A stretch of DNA of 64,000 bases from Sphingomonas kaistensis (GCF_011927725.1 NZ_JAATJC010000001.1:1929001-1993000), one strand, 5' to 3'. Positions 1 through 8,674 are shown, counted from the stretch's first letter. A program made the numbers and translations. The notes: generated by a model from the letters alone, not told the origin.

Positions 1-492
1 GGCTATGCGGTCGGCGGGCTTGCGGTGGGCGAGGGGCAGGAAGCGATGCTGCGCTGCCTTGATTTCGCGCCGGGGCAGCTACCGGCCGACAAACCGCGCT
101 ACCTGATGGGCGTCGGCAAACCCGACGACATCGTCGAAGCGGTCACCCGCGGCATCGACATGTTCGACTGCGTGCTCCCGACCCGCTCCGGCCGCACCGG
201 CCAGGCGTTCACCGCCGACGGGCCGCTCAACATCCGCAACGCTGCCCACGCAGAGGACCAGAGGCCGCTGGAAGAGGGCTGCCCATGCCCGGCCTGCTCG
301 ACCTACAGCCGCGCCTATCTTCACCACCTCGTGCGCAGCCAGGAGATCCTCGGCGCAATGCTAATGACCGAGCATAATCTGTGGTTCTACCAGCGGATGA
401 TGCAGGGCCTGCGCGACGCGATCGGCGAAGGGCGGCTGGCGGCCCACGCCCGGGACTTTCTCGCGCGCTACCGGGCCGGCCGGAAGGGCTGA
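1..492 (+). CDS. tgt: queuine tRNA-ribosyltransferase, C-terminal part (5' end outside window)
   Basis: The reading frame is open from base 1 and ends at a TGA at 490-492. It is the C-terminal ~163 residues of a tRNA-guanine transglycosylase, which exchanges guanine 34 of GUN-anticodon tRNAs for the queuine precursor. Seen: GGLAVGE, then RYLMGVGKP, then [12 protein letters not shown], all hallmarks of the family and of the base-exchange active site region. The following segment carries the zinc-site cysteines (CPCPAC) and a downstream histidine. No internal start should be used: the GTG at 25 lies inside the conserved domain. The upstream partner, often queA in related genomes, is outside the window. 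Confidence 0.95.
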   Translation, partial: GYAVGGLAVGEGQEAMLRCLDFAPGQLPADKPRYLMGVGKPDDIVEAVTRGIDMFDCVLPTRSGRTGQAFTADGPLNIRNAAHAEDQRPLEEGCPCPACSTYSRAYLHHLVRSQEILGAMLMTEHNLWFYQRMMQGLRDAIGEGRLAAHARDFLARYRAGRKG

Positions 493-506
493 TTAAGAAG
501 GCAGGC

Positions 507-1508
507 TCACTTCGCGTCCTTGCGCGACAGCCACCCGCGCAGCAGGCCTGCCGTCTCCGCCGGGCGCTCGGCGTAGAAGGCGTGCGATCCCCCCGGGACC
601 ACCGCCATTTCGGCGCCCGCGGTCAGCCGCACGTAATCGCGCACGGTGTCGAGGCGCGCTTCGTCAAACTGGCCGACCATGAATAAGGTGCGCTTGCCGT
701 CCAGCTTGGCGAGCAGCGGGGTACCGTCATAGGTGGCGAGCATCCCTTGCGCCGAGAATTCGCTCGGCCCCCACATCGCGTTGTAGAGCTTGCCGTTGAA
801 GCCCTTGCCCTTGGTTCGCTCGACATAAGCGCGGGCTTCGGGTGACGGCGGCGGCGCGTCGGGGCGGCCGTTGTGCGCGGCATAGAAAGCCGTTTCCGCC
901 GCTTGGCAGGTCGCGGCGGGGGGACGCCTGTCGCTTTCGCAGGCGAGGATATCCTTCTGCACCTCCAGGGGAAGATCGCGGATCAGGAGATTGGTCCCGA
1001 GGATCCAGTGCGGCGCGGAGATGAACGTGCCGCCCAGCACGGTCGAGGCCACATGGGTGGGATATCGCGCGGCATATTCCAGCGCGATGGCCGATCCCCA
1101 GCTGTGCCCGACCACGTGCCAGCGCTCGACGTTGAGCGCCTTGCGAATGGCTTCCAGCTCGCTGACGAAACGCTCGACCCGCCAGTTCGCGGGGTTTTCG
1201 GGATGGTCGGACATGCCGCTGTCCAACTGGTCGTAGAGGATGACCGCGCGATGGTCGGCAAGCGCCGTCAGCCCGCCGAAGGCGGTATGGGTCGAGCCGG
1301 GCCCGCCGTGAATGAAGATCACCGGGGCGGCCGCGGCGTTGAGGTCGCCGTTGATGCTGACCCACACCCGGCCCCCTTCGACCGGCACCATCAGTTCGCG
1401 GTCGGGCAGGCTCCAGGCGCGGGCCGGGGGCGCTTGCGCCGCCTTCTTCGCCGAAGCGGGAGGCGCGAGTGCCAGCGCTGCGATTGCCAGCGCGATCGTC
1501 GTTTTCAT
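507..1508 (-). CDS. secreted alpha/beta hydrolase, proline-iminopeptidase-like (S33)
   Basis: 333 residues. The first 20 residues form a typical Sec signal peptide (short basic start, Ala/Leu core, ending ASA), so the enzyme is probably periplasmic. The oxyanion-loop motif HGGPG lies at 67-71, the nucleophile elbow GHSWGS at 134-139 (Ser136), and the acid and histidine are likely Asp282 and His309. HGGPG plus this spacing fits the prolyl aminopeptidase / S33 group; the substrate cannot be read from sequence. The gene converges on tgt with a 14-nt gap. The start is ATG with a G-rich stretch about 6 nt upstream. Confidence 0.85.
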   Translation of the reverse strand: MKTTIALAIAALALAPPASAKKAAQAPPARAWSLPDRELMVPVEGGRVWVSINGDLNAAAAPVIFIHGGPGSTHTAFGGLTALADHRAVILYDQLDSGMSDHPENPANWRVERFVSELEAIRKALNVERWHVVGHSWGSAIALEYAARYPTHVASTVLGGTFISAPHWILGTNLLIRDLPLEVQKDILACESDRRPPAATCQAAETAFYAAHNGRPDAPPPSPEARAYVERTKGKGFNGKLYNAMWGPSEFSAQGMLATYDGTPLLAKLDGKRTLFMVGQFDEARLDTVRDYVRLTAGAEMAVVPGGSHAFYAERPAETAGLLRGWLSRKDAK

Positions 1509-1584
1509 TTCGTCTGCCCCCCCGAACCCCGAGCGGGCATCATGGGCCGCAAGGCGGCGAACGCCTAGCAGATTGTCCGCCGCC

Positions 1585-1851
1585 TCAGGCCGACGCCAGC
1601 TCGTCCGCCTTGTCGAGGATTGCGAGGTCGCGCAGCAGGTGGTCCACGCTGCGGGTCATCTCAGGCAGGAACGTCACCTGGTGCCGGGCGCCGCGATAGG
1701 CCTCGGCCATCAGCACCGCGTCGATCAGGATGTTTACCACCTGCAGCTCCGCATCCTCGAGCTCGCTGAGGCGCTGCAGCCGCCCCAGCACCTTTCGGCG
1801 CGCGGCGTCGGGATCGGCGAGGGCTTCCGAGCGGGCGATGTTCCAGGCCAT
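1585..1851 (-). CDS. small hypothetical protein, 88 residues, hairpin-controlled start
   Basis: Not recognised. The protein is predicted to be mostly helical, soluble, without signal peptide, cysteines or membrane segments. Acidic and Leu-rich heptad-like stretches suggest a helical bundle or small binding protein. It stands alone, 77 nt before the start of the alpha/beta hydrolase gene on the same strand, and could be co-transcribed with it. A clear Shine-Dalgarno AAGGAG ends 7 nt before the ATG, but the whole site lies in the 3' arm of a perfect 10-bp inverted repeat (see the hairpin feature). The good ribosome binding site supports a real gene; the function is unknown. Confidence 0.6.
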   Translation of the reverse strand: MAWNIARSEALADPDAARRKVLGRLQRLSELEDAELQVVNILIDAVLMAEAYRGARHQVTFLPEMTRSVDHLLRDLAILDKADELASA

Positions 1852-1881
1852 GTCTATCTCCTTGAGAGAATGGAGATAGAC
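1852..1881 (-). promoter_or_regulatory. hairpin covering the ribosome binding site of the 88-residue ORF
   Basis: On the minus strand GTCTATCTCC, a 10-nt spacer and GGAGATAGAC form a perfect inverted repeat directly abutting the ATG at 1851. The Shine-Dalgarno AAGGAG is paired in the 3' arm. In RNA this stem would hide the ribosome binding site. It could be a thermometer, a ligand- or protein-controlled switch, or the palindrome could be a DNA operator. Confidence 0.6.
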
Positions 1882-1953
1882 GGCGGCGCGGGGAGGGGAA
1901 GCTCGGCTCGGCGCGGGCCGGCGATGGTGGAGCGTTAACGGCCGCGATAACGC

Positions 1954-2301
1954 TTAAAGCAGGTCGAGCAGACGCTCCTTGGGCCGGCACAGGGCGGTGC
2001 CCCTGGGCGTCACCACGATCGGGCGATTGAGCAGGATCGGATGCTGCCCGATCGCGTCCAGCAGCGCGTCGTCCGGCAGGCTTTCGTCGGCAAGGCCGAG
2101 CTCGGCATACGGCGGCGCATTCTCGCGCAGCAGCGCACGGAGCGGGACGCCGGCATTCGCTGCAAGCGTCCTCACTTCCTCGCGGCTCGGCGGGGTCTTC
2201 AGATATTCGATCACGTGCGGCGCGATCCCGCGTTCCTCGAGCATGGCGAGGACGCCGCGCGACGTCCCGCATGCCGGGTTGTGGTACACGGTGACGTCCA
2301 T
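1954..2301 (-). CDS. arsC: ArsC-family arsenate reductase (glutaredoxin-type)
   Basis: 115 residues, thioredoxin fold of the ArsC/Spx group. Cys11 sits in the motif NPACGTSR, as in the E. coli-type arsenate reductase, which reduces arsenate with glutathione and glutaredoxin. The C-terminal block LNRPIVVT followed by LCRP is also conserved in this family and supplies the oxyanion-binding arginines. The gene starts 3 nt after the stop of the DEAD-box helicase gene, so both are probably one transcript. No arsR or arsB lies nearby, so a housekeeping role in arsenate detoxification is inferred rather than an ars operon. Confidence 0.9.
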   Translation of the reverse strand: MDVTVYHNPACGTSRGVLAMLEERGIAPHVIEYLKTPPSREEVRTLAANAGVPLRALLRENAPPYAELGLADESLPDDALLDAIGQHPILLNRPIVVTPRGTALCRPKERLLDLL

Positions 2302-2304
2302 GGC

Positions 2305-3762
2305 TTAGCTGCCGAGGGACACCGACAGGAAACTCGGCATCGGGCCGTTCCAGTCGTCGTCACCGGCGGGGTCCGCGGCGCGTGGTGCAGGGGCGGGCTT
2401 GCGCGGCGCAGGGGCCGGCTTCGGCTCCTCGCGGCGCTTGGGCTCGCTCGCGCGGGGTGAGGGTGCCTTCTCTTCCTCGGGCACCGACTCGCTGGCACGC
2501 GGCGCGGGCTGCGGCTTGGCCTCGGCCTTGTCGCTTTCCGCCTTGCCCGGACGATCGCTTTCCGCCTTGCCCGAACGCCGCGACGGCCGCTTGGCCTTGG
2601 GCTTCTCTTCCTGCGCCGGCGCCGGCTCTTCGTCGCCTCCCACCTTGGCGTCCTGCCCGAGCCGCTGGATCTTGGTGCCGGTCAGCTTTTCGATCTGCGA
2701 CACGGCTTCGCCATCCTCACGGGTGGCGAGGGTGAACGCCTTGCCCTTGGCCCCGGCGCGGCCGGTGCGGCCGATGCGATGGACGTAATCGTCGGGCTGC
2801 CACGGCACGTCGAAATTGAAGACGTGGCTGACGCCCTTGATGTCGAGCCCGCGGGCGGCGACGTCGGAGGCGACCAGGATATTGATCTCGCCGGCCTTGA
2901 AGCGGTCGAGCTCGGCAATGCGCGCGGCCTGCTCCATGTCGCCGTGAATCTGGCCGACGGCGAAGTTCGAACGCTTGAGGCTGGTGGCCAGCTCGCGCAC
3001 CGTCGTCTTGCGATTGCAGAAAATGATCGCGGTGGAGACGTCCTCGGCGCGCAGCAGGTCGCGCAGCACGTCGCGCTTCTTGTCGCTGCGGGTTTCGACC
3101 AGTCGCGCCTCGATATTGAGGTTGGAAGAGGCCGGGCGCGACACTTCGATGCGCCGGGGATCGGTCAGGAACTTGGCGGCCAGCTTCTGGATCACCGGCG
3201 GCATGGTCGCCGAGAACAACAAGGTTTGCCGCTGCTTGGGCAGCTTGGTGCAGATGTCCTCGATGTCGGGGATGAAGCCCATGTCGAGCATGCGGTCGGC
3301 TTCGTCGATCACGAGGAGGTCGCAGCCGGTCAGCAGGATCTTGCCGCGGCTGAACAGGTCCATCAGCCGGCCCGGCGTGGCGATCAGCACGTCGACACCC
3401 TTCTCGAGCGCCTTGATCTGGTCGCCCATCTGCACGCCGCCGATCAGCAGCGCCATCGAAAGCTTGTGATACTTGCCGTACTTCTCGAAATTCTCGGCGA
3501 CCTGGGCGGCAAGCTCGCGGGTCGGCTCGAGGATCAGGCTGCGCGGCATGCGGGCGCGGCTGCGGCCTTCGCCCAGGATGTCGATCATCGGCAGCACAAA
3601 GGCGGCAGTCTTGCCGGTCCCGGTCTGGGCAATGCCCACCAGGTCCTTGCCCATCAGCACGGGGGGGATGGCACCGGCCTGGATCGGGGTAGGCTCGGTG
3701 TAGCCGCTATCGCCAATGGCGCGCAGCAGGTCGTCGGAAAGGCCGAGATCGGCAAAAGGCAT
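2305..3762 (-). CDS. rhlE: DEAD-box ATP-dependent RNA helicase, RhlE-like
   Basis: 485 residues from the ATG at 3762 (MPFADLGL), where the Q-motif region begins; an upstream in-frame extension looks non-coding. Seen in order: Q motif (PTPIQ), motif I AQTGTGKT, DEAD (IDEAD), SAT, and motif VI HRIGRTGRAG. It unwinds structured RNA, for example in ribosome assembly or RNA decay. The last ~130 residues are a disordered Lys/Glu/Pro/Ala tail that includes a duplicated GKAESD unit, typical of RNA-binding tails. arsC follows in the same transcript. The subfamily RhlE is assigned by overall similarity; a closely related paralogue is possible. Confidence 0.9.
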   Translation of the reverse strand: MPFADLGLSDDLLRAIGDSGYTEPTPIQAGAIPPVLMGKDLVGIAQTGTGKTAAFVLPMIDILGEGRSRARMPRSLILEPTRELAAQVAENFEKYGKYHKLSMALLIGGVQMGDQIKALEKGVDVLIATPGRLMDLFSRGKILLTGCDLLVIDEADRMLDMGFIPDIEDICTKLPKQRQTLLFSATMPPVIQKLAAKFLTDPRRIEVSRPASSNLNIEARLVETRSDKKRDVLRDLLRAEDVSTAIIFCNRKTTVRELATSLKRSNFAVGQIHGDMEQAARIAELDRFKAGEINILVASDVAARGLDIKGVSHVFNFDVPWQPDDYVHRIGRTGRAGAKGKAFTLATREDGEAVSQIEKLTGTKIQRLGQDAKVGGDEEPAPAQEEKPKAKRPSRRSGKAESDRPGKAESDKAEAKPQPAPRASESVPEEEKAPSPRASEPKRREEPKPAPAPRKPAPAPRAADPAGDDDWNGPMPSFLSVSLGS

Positions 3763-3874
3763 CAAGATATCCGGATAAGAGAAAAGGCCAGCTGTGCAAC
3801 AAGGGCAGGCGAGGCGCTTCGCGCCGTGGGCCAAACTGCCGTTCCTGTCAAGAAAACGGTCGGCGGAGCAGGTG

Positions 3875-4351
3875 TCAGAGGGGTTTCGGGACCATCCGCC
3901 GGAAGCGCTCGATCCGGCACGAACCGCCGATCCGGCTTCGAATCTCGTCGCGCTTGGCGCACACCCGTTCGTCTTCGGGCTGGATGTAGAAATTGCCGTA
4001 GAAATCGAGGGTCGGGCAATCCTCGTCCATCCGCGCCCGGATCCGGCTGCGATCGCTGAGCAGGAAGTCGACCGATCGCTCGTCGCCCAGGGCAGCGGCG
4101 ACGATCTGGTCGGCGCCGATGCACTTGGGTCCCTTTTTCTCTTCCCACCGCATCGGCCGGCGCAACCGGGGCCTGATCACCGGTACCCGCAGGATCACTT
4201 CCTCGCGCACCACCAGCCGGGTCACCGCCACCGGTTGCATTTCCGCCACCCCGCTGAAGGAGGCGAGCCAGGCAAGCAGGGGAAAGGACAACAGCATGAA
4301 GGTTTGGGACACCTGTGGTGAAGCGCCGGGCAGCGCCGGGGGATTGATCAT
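3875..4351 (-). CDS. hypothetical exported protein with three conserved-looking cysteines
   Basis: Up to 158 residues. An internal ATG at 4297 (MLLSFPLLAWL) starts right at a hydrophobic, signal-peptide-like segment and may be the true start. The mature part is rich in Arg and Asp, with Cys residues in GPKCIG, EDCPTL, ERVCAK and GGSCRI, suggesting disulfides after export. The pattern resembles small uncharacterised proteins of sphingomonads, but no named family is recognised. It is divergent from sapC and about 110 nt from the helicase start. Confidence 0.6.
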   Translation of the reverse strand: MINPPALPGASPQVSQTFMLLSFPLLAWLASFSGVAEMQPVAVTRLVVREEVILRVPVIRPRLRRPMRWEEKKGPKCIGADQIVAAALGDERSVDFLLSDRSRIRARMDEDCPTLDFYGNFYIQPEDERVCAKRDEIRSRIGGSCRIERFRRMVPKPL

Positions 4352-4520
4352 GCAACTGGGTGCCGGGCGTTGAACTCAGGCTGAACTTGCGTGGCTTTTG
4401 TGCACAGGATGGTGCCACACTTGCAAGCACCCGCAAGCCCGCATAGGAGCGCGGCCCACCACGTCTTAAAGCGGGGCCGGCTGGCGGGCCTTCCCCATCC
4501 CAGGATATCAGGAGAGTTCA

Positions 4521-5318
4521 ATGGCTTCCGCTGCGCCGAACACCGGCCTTCCGCTCCTTTACAATCAGCTCGAACCCGTCAGCAGCCAGCAGCATGGCAA
4601 GCTGAAGGTGCGCGGCCTGCAGTCGCTGCCCGGGGCCGCCAACGTTCACGCCATTCCGCTGACGGTGGACGAATTTTCGCTCGCCCAGCGCCATTATCCG
4701 ATCATCTTCTCGGCCGGCGAGGACCCCGTTCCGCTGGCGCTGATGGGGCTCAACGAGGGCGTCAACACGTTCATCGACGCCGAAGGCCAGCCGATCGATC
4801 GCCAGACCTACCTCCCGGCCTACCTGCGCCGTTATCCGTTTCTCCTCGCCCGCCTGAACAGCGAAGGCGACGAGCTGTCGCTGTGCGTCGATCCGACGTC
4901 TGGCGCGGTTGGCGACTTCGAGGACGGTCAGCCGCTGTTCGACGGGGACCAGCCGAGCGAGGCGACCAAGGCGATCCTGCAGTTCTGCGAGCAGTTCGAG
5001 GAAGCCGGACAGCGCACCGGCCTGTTCATGGCCGAGCTCAAGAAGGCCGGCCTGCTGATGGACGGCGAAGTCGCGATCCAGCCCGAAGGCGCCGAGCAGC
5101 CCTTCATCTATCGCGGCTTCCAGATGGTCGACGAAGAGAAGCTGCGGGAGCTTCGCGGCGACGAACTGCGCAAGATGAACCAGAGCGGCCTGCTGCCGCT
5201 GCTGTTCGCGCACCTGTTCAGCCTGTCGCAGACCCGCGAGATCTTCGCCCGCCAGGTCGAGCAGGGCAAGGGACCTGCCGGCGTGGCGAGCCCGGCCCTG
5301 CAGTCCGCCGAGGCGTGA
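4521..5318 (+). CDS. SapC family protein
   Basis: 265 residues, full length for the SapC family (Pfam SapC, ~240 residues). Diagnostic stretches include the N-terminal LPLLYNQLEPVSS, HAIPLTVDEF followed by HYPIIFS, then LPAYLRRYPFLLA. The family is named after a Campylobacter fetus S-layer-associated protein, but in alphaproteobacteria it is found alone or near TonB receptors and halogenases and its role is unsettled. There is no signal peptide. The RBS CAGGAGAG lies 5 nt before the ATG. It is monocistronic and followed by a strong terminator at 5437-5467. Confidence 0.9.
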   Translation: MASAAPNTGLPLLYNQLEPVSSQQHGKLKVRGLQSLPGAANVHAIPLTVDEFSLAQRHYPIIFSAGEDPVPLALMGLNEGVNTFIDAEGQPIDRQTYLPAYLRRYPFLLARLNSEGDELSLCVDPTSGAVGDFEDGQPLFDGDQPSEATKAILQFCEQFEEAGQRTGLFMAELKKAGLLMDGEVAIQPEGAEQPFIYRGFQMVDEEKLRELRGDELRKMNQSGLLPLLFAHLFSLSQTREIFARQVEQGKGPAGVASPALQSAEA

Positions 5319-5436
5319 TTCAAGCGCGGCAGGGTGAGGGCCGGCCCGGCTTGCCCCACCCCGCCGTCGCCACCACCTTGGGGTGGCACCGGAAAGCGTG
5401 ATTTTTCGCGGACCGGCTGCGTTCCCCTTGAACTAC

Positions 5437-5467
5437 AAGCCCTCGGCTTCGGCCGGGGGCTTTTTTT
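5437..5467 (+). terminator. rho-independent terminator with UUCG tetraloop
   Basis: An 11-bp stem (AAGCCCTCGGC with GCCGGGGGCTT, one G-U pair) closes on a C(TTCG)G tetraloop and is followed by a run of seven T. It ends the sapC transcript about 120 nt after the stop codon. The opposite strand lacks a T-run downstream, so it acts mainly on plus-strand transcripts. Confidence 0.9.
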
Positions 5468-6329
5468 ATTCGGCGGCGAGGGGCGGGGCCTGGCGATCGA
5501 GCAGTGCCGAGCCGAGCCGTTCGGCGAGAGCCTGGATAAGCCGGGCCGAGCGGTCGAAGCCGGGGCCGGGCTCGCGGCCCGACGCATCGAGGTAGCAGCG
5601 CCGGTCCAGCTCGAGCTGGAGTGCATGGATGCCCCGCACCGGCGCGCCATGGGCCGCGACCACATGGCCGCCGGCGTAGGGGTCGTTGCAGGCGACGCGG
5701 AAGCCTTCCCGTTCGGCGACCTGGCGAGCGAGGTCGGCAACGAATCCCGCCGCGGTCGTTCCGTGGCGGTCACCGATCACCAGCTCGGCCTGGCCGGCCC
5801 GCCACGGCATGGAGTGGCAGTCGAGCAGCAGCACCTCGGAGTGCGCGCGGTGCAGCAGGGCGAGCTGTTCGGCGACCAGCCGGTGAAAAGGCCGCCATGC
5901 CGTGTCGAGCCGGGCCTCCAGCTCGTTGCGGCCGATCCGCCTGCGCCACAATTCGCCCGCACCGGCCAGCCGCCCGGGAACGAGCCCCAGCCCGGACCGC
6001 ACCCGCCAGCCGTCGTGCCCCGTTCCAGGTGGCAGGTTGATCACCGCCGGGTCGAGTTCGTCCTCGGCCCGGTTGCAGTCGATCGCGGCGCGCGGGGCAT
6101 CGGCGATGACGCAGGCGATGCCGAGCGCCTGCGCCCGCCACACCAGCCGGTCGACCAGCGGATCCTCCAGCGGCCGCAGGCTGTCCCGGCCGCGGCGGCT
6201 GAGGCGGACCAGCCAGTCGGGATAGTTGCAGCCGGCATGGGGCACCGACAGCAGGATCGGCCACCGCCCGGTCCCGGGGATCAGGCGCGGAGGAGCGAGG
6301 CGTCCGGCTTCGGTGGGGCGGGGGATCAA
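5466..6329 (-). CDS. N-formylglutamate amidohydrolase family protein
   Basis: About 287 residues from a TTG at 6329 that has GGAG 8 nt upstream; a longer reading from a TTG at 6380 is possible. The FGase domain is clear: SVPHAGCNYPDWL near the start, DCNRAEDELDP, and LLLDCHSMP, which carry the metal ligands. The family hydrolyses N-formylglutamate, the last step of one histidine degradation route, but no hut genes are near and many members are of unknown substrate. The gene is divergent from cpdR and converges on the sapC terminator. Confidence 0.85.
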   Translation of the reverse strand: MIPRPTEAGRLAPPRLIPGTGRWPILLSVPHAGCNYPDWLVRLSRRGRDSLRPLEDPLVDRLVWRAQALGIACVIADAPRAAIDCNRAEDELDPAVINLPPGTGHDGWRVRSGLGLVPGRLAGAGELWRRRIGRNELEARLDTAWRPFHRLVAEQLALLHRAHSEVLLLDCHSMPWRAGQAELVIGDRHGTTAAGFVADLARQVAEREGFRVACNDPYAGGHVVAAHGAPVRGIHALQLELDRRCYLDASGREPGPGFDRSARLIQALAERLGSALLDRQAPPLAAE

Positions 6330-6474
6330 GGCGGAAGCTCCGTCACGGCGCAATGAAGTTGCAGGGGGTGATAAGGCCAAGTCGCTGCGGTGCCTATTTT
6401 CTTCGTATCCGGAGCGGCCTGGCGTTGTTCCGCCTAGAAAATCTTAAAGCTTCCGGGCATAAGAGTGTCTCCTC

Positions 6475-6852
6475 ATGATCAAGATTCTCCTTGCCGAAGA
6501 CGATAGTTCGATGCGCGAATATCTCGCGCGTGCGCTGGAGCGCGTCGGCTACAGCGTGAAAGCCGTCGGCTGCGGGACCGAGGCGATGCCGCTGCTGGAA
6601 GCCGAATCATTCGACCTCCTGCTGACCGACATCGTCATGCCGGAAATGGACGGGATCGAACTGGCGCAGAAGGCCGGTGTGATCGACCCTTCGATCCGGG
6701 TCATGTTCATCACCGGCTTTGCCGCGGTCGCGCTGCAGAGCGGGCGGACTGCGCCCGAAGCGAAGATGCTGAGCAAGCCGTTCCATCTCAAGGATCTGGT
6801 CGCAGAGGTGGATCGGATGTTCCAGACCGAGGACCAGCACGGCCGGCTTTAA
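6475..6852 (+). CDS. cpdR: single-domain response regulator, CpdR-like
   Basis: 125 residues forming only a receiver domain. The acidic pocket (AEDD at 7-10), phospho-acceptor Asp52 in LLLTDIVMPEMDG, Thr80 and Lys101 are all present. The closely matching phrases YLARALERVGY, FDLLLTDIVMPEMDGIELAQ and MFITGFAAV are those of Caulobacter CpdR. There, unphosphorylated CpdR primes the ClpXP protease for degradation of cell-cycle proteins, and phosphorylation by the CckA-ChpT relay blocks it. The gene is monocistronic here. Confidence 0.92.
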   Translation: MIKILLAEDDSSMREYLARALERVGYSVKAVGCGTEAMPLLEAESFDLLLTDIVMPEMDGIELAQKAGVIDPSIRVMFITGFAAVALQSGRTAPEAKMLSKPFHLKDLVAEVDRMFQTEDQHGRL

Positions 6853-6942
6853 GCGCCGCCGCTGCAGCAGTCCCATGGCCGGAACCGGACCGGCCCCGTT
6901 CCGTTCAGGAAGGCGAAAACCACCTTCTGTACGGATATCTTC

Positions 6943-8406
6943 ATGCCCAAGACCCTTTTCCTCCTGAGCGCAGCGGCGGTCGCGGCCGCTCCTGTCGCCC
7001 TGTCCGCCCAGACTGCCAGCCGCGGCCTTGCCACGCGCTACGTGCAGGAAGCGCAGCAGCAGCATCCGGCGGTGATCCAGGAATTCGGCGGCGCCGAGAC
7101 CGGCGCGCGTGCGGCCTATGTCGAGGGCGTCGGCCGCCGCGTCGCCAGCTATTCGGGCGTCAATGCGGGCGCGTTCCGCTTCACCACGCTGAACTCGGCT
7201 GTCGAGAATGCGTTCGCGGTGCCGGGCGGCTACATTTACATCACCCGCCAGCTGATGGGCCTGATGAACGACGAGGCCGAGCTCGCCTTTGTCCTCGGCC
7301 ATGAAACCGGCCACGTCGCCGCCAACCATGCCCAGGCCCGCCAGTCGGCGGCGCAGCGCAATGCCGTCAGCGGCATCCTCGGCGCGATCATCGGGTCGGT
7401 GATCGGTGGCGGGATCGGCAGTGCGATCGGGCAGCTCGCCCAGCAGGGTTCGCAGCTCAACACCCTGCGCTTCAGCCGCAGCCAGGAATATGACGCCGAC
7501 CGGCTTGGCATCAGCTATCTCGCCCGCGGCGGCTACGACCCGGCGGCGTCGGCCAGCATGCTCGCCGCGCTCGGCCGCGCCACCGCGCTCGAGGCGCGGG
7601 TGCAGGGTAAGGAGAACCGCTCCACGCCGGAATGGGCGACGACCCATCCGAACAGCGACAACCGCGTCGCTCAGGCCTCGCAGCTTGCCCGCCAGACGGG
7701 TCGGGCCGGGACCGGGCTGCGAAATCGCGATCAGTTCCTGGCGCAGCTCGACGGCGTGTTCGTCGACGACGATCCGGCGCAGGGCGTGATCGACGGGCGC
7801 ACTTTCGTGCATCCGGACCTTCGCCTCGCCTTCACCGTGCCGACCGGCTACCTGATGCAGAACGGCACCGACGCCGTGTCCATCCAGGGATCGGGCGGCC
7901 AGGCCCAGTTCAAGACCGGGCGCTTTTCGGGCAACCTCCAGGCCTACATCCAGCAGCGCCTGCAGGAGCTGACCGGTGGACGGACCCAGATCCAGCTCGT
8001 CGACCAGAATCGCACCACGGTGAACGGCATCCCGGTCGAATATGTGGTCGGGCGCGCGCAAACCTCGAACGGTGTCGTCGACGTCAGTGTGTTCGCCTAT
8101 GCGTTCAACCAGAATACGGCTTACGACTTCACCATGCTGACCCGCGGCGGGCAGGGCGTCGGGCCCTTCACGTCGATGGTGAATTCGCTGCGCCGGGTCA
8201 CCGCGCAGGAAGCATCGGCGATCCGCCCGCGGGTGATCGACGTCTACACCGTCCGCAATGGCGACACGGTGCAGAGCCTGGCAGGGCGGATGGCGTATCG
8301 CGATTTCCAGGCCGAGCGGTTCCTGTCGCTCAACGGACTCACCGCGAACGCGCGCCTGGTCCCGGGCCAGAAGGTCAAGCTGGTGGTGTTCGGCCAGCGC
8401 CGCTGA
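6943..8406 (+). CDS. periplasmic M48-family zinc metalloprotease with C-terminal LysM-like domain
   Basis: 487 residues. Signal peptide 1-22 (ending ALSAQ). Zinc site HETGH at 120-124 with the third ligand probably Glu182 in QEYDAD, as in the BepA/YfgC group. Between them lies a Gly/Ile-rich hydrophobic segment (144-164). Residues ~430-487 (VRNGDTVQSLA to LVPGQKVKLV) look like a LysM-type peptidoglycan-binding module. A role in outer-membrane protein quality control is inferred from BepA; the LysM-like end would place it near the wall. It is followed by a GC hairpin at 8428-8452. Confidence 0.88.
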   Translation: MPKTLFLLSAAAVAAAPVALSAQTASRGLATRYVQEAQQQHPAVIQEFGGAETGARAAYVEGVGRRVASYSGVNAGAFRFTTLNSAVENAFAVPGGYIYITRQLMGLMNDEAELAFVLGHETGHVAANHAQARQSAAQRNAVSGILGAIIGSVIGGGIGSAIGQLAQQGSQLNTLRFSRSQEYDADRLGISYLARGGYDPAASASMLAALGRATALEARVQGKENRSTPEWATTHPNSDNRVAQASQLARQTGRAGTGLRNRDQFLAQLDGVFVDDDPAQGVIDGRTFVHPDLRLAFTVPTGYLMQNGTDAVSIQGSGGQAQFKTGRFSGNLQAYIQQRLQELTGGRTQIQLVDQNRTTVNGIPVEYVVGRAQTSNGVVDVSVFAYAFNQNTAYDFTMLTRGGQGVGPFTSMVNSLRRVTAQEASAIRPRVIDVYTVRNGDTVQSLAGRMAYRDFQAERFLSLNGLTANARLVPGQKVKLVVFGQRR

Positions 8407-8427
8407 TCGGCGGACGCGATGCATGAC

Positions 8428-8452
8428 GCCGGTGCCTCTGGAGGGCACCGGC
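8428..8452. terminator. GC-rich hairpin between convergent genes
   Basis: A perfect 9-bp stem (GCCGGTGCC / GGCACCGGC) with a 7-nt loop lies between the M48 protease gene and the convergent pilin gene. There is no T-run, so it is a possible transcript-end stabiliser rather than a classical terminator. Confidence 0.45.
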
Positions 8453-8479
8453 TGCTTCACGACCAGAGAACGACGCCTG

Positions 8480-8674
8480 TCAGTTGACCTTGTTGGTGGC
8501 CGTACCGACGAAGTCCCCGATCTTGCCCCACATGCCGTTCGAGCCGCCCCCAAGGGCAGACATGCCCGTAATGCAGGCGACTGCAAGCAAGGCTGCAATC
8601 AATCCATATTCGATCGCCGTTGCGCCGCTCTGGTCAGCGCGCAACCTGCGCAACATCGTTCGGATAGCGTCCAA
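8480..8674 (-). CDS. Flp family type IVb pilin
   Basis: 64 residues, the usual size for an Flp/Fap prepilin. The processing site is SG|ATAIEY with Gly17 before the cleavage and Glu22 at mature position +5, followed by a hydrophobic assembly helix (GLIAALLAVACITG). The tad/cpa secretion genes needed for assembly are not in the window. Such orphan flp copies are common in alphaproteobacteria. The protein would be cut by the prepilin peptidase CpaA/TadV and assembled into adhesive Tad pili. Confidence 0.9.
   Translation of the reverse strand: MDAIRTMLRRLRADQSGATAIEYGLIAALLAVACITGMSALGGGSNGMWGKIGDFVGTATNKVN

Noticed and set aside
2779..4059. 426-codon open frame opposite the DEAD-box helicase
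   Set aside because: It has shadow-type composition and no motif; the helicase frame has all its motifs.
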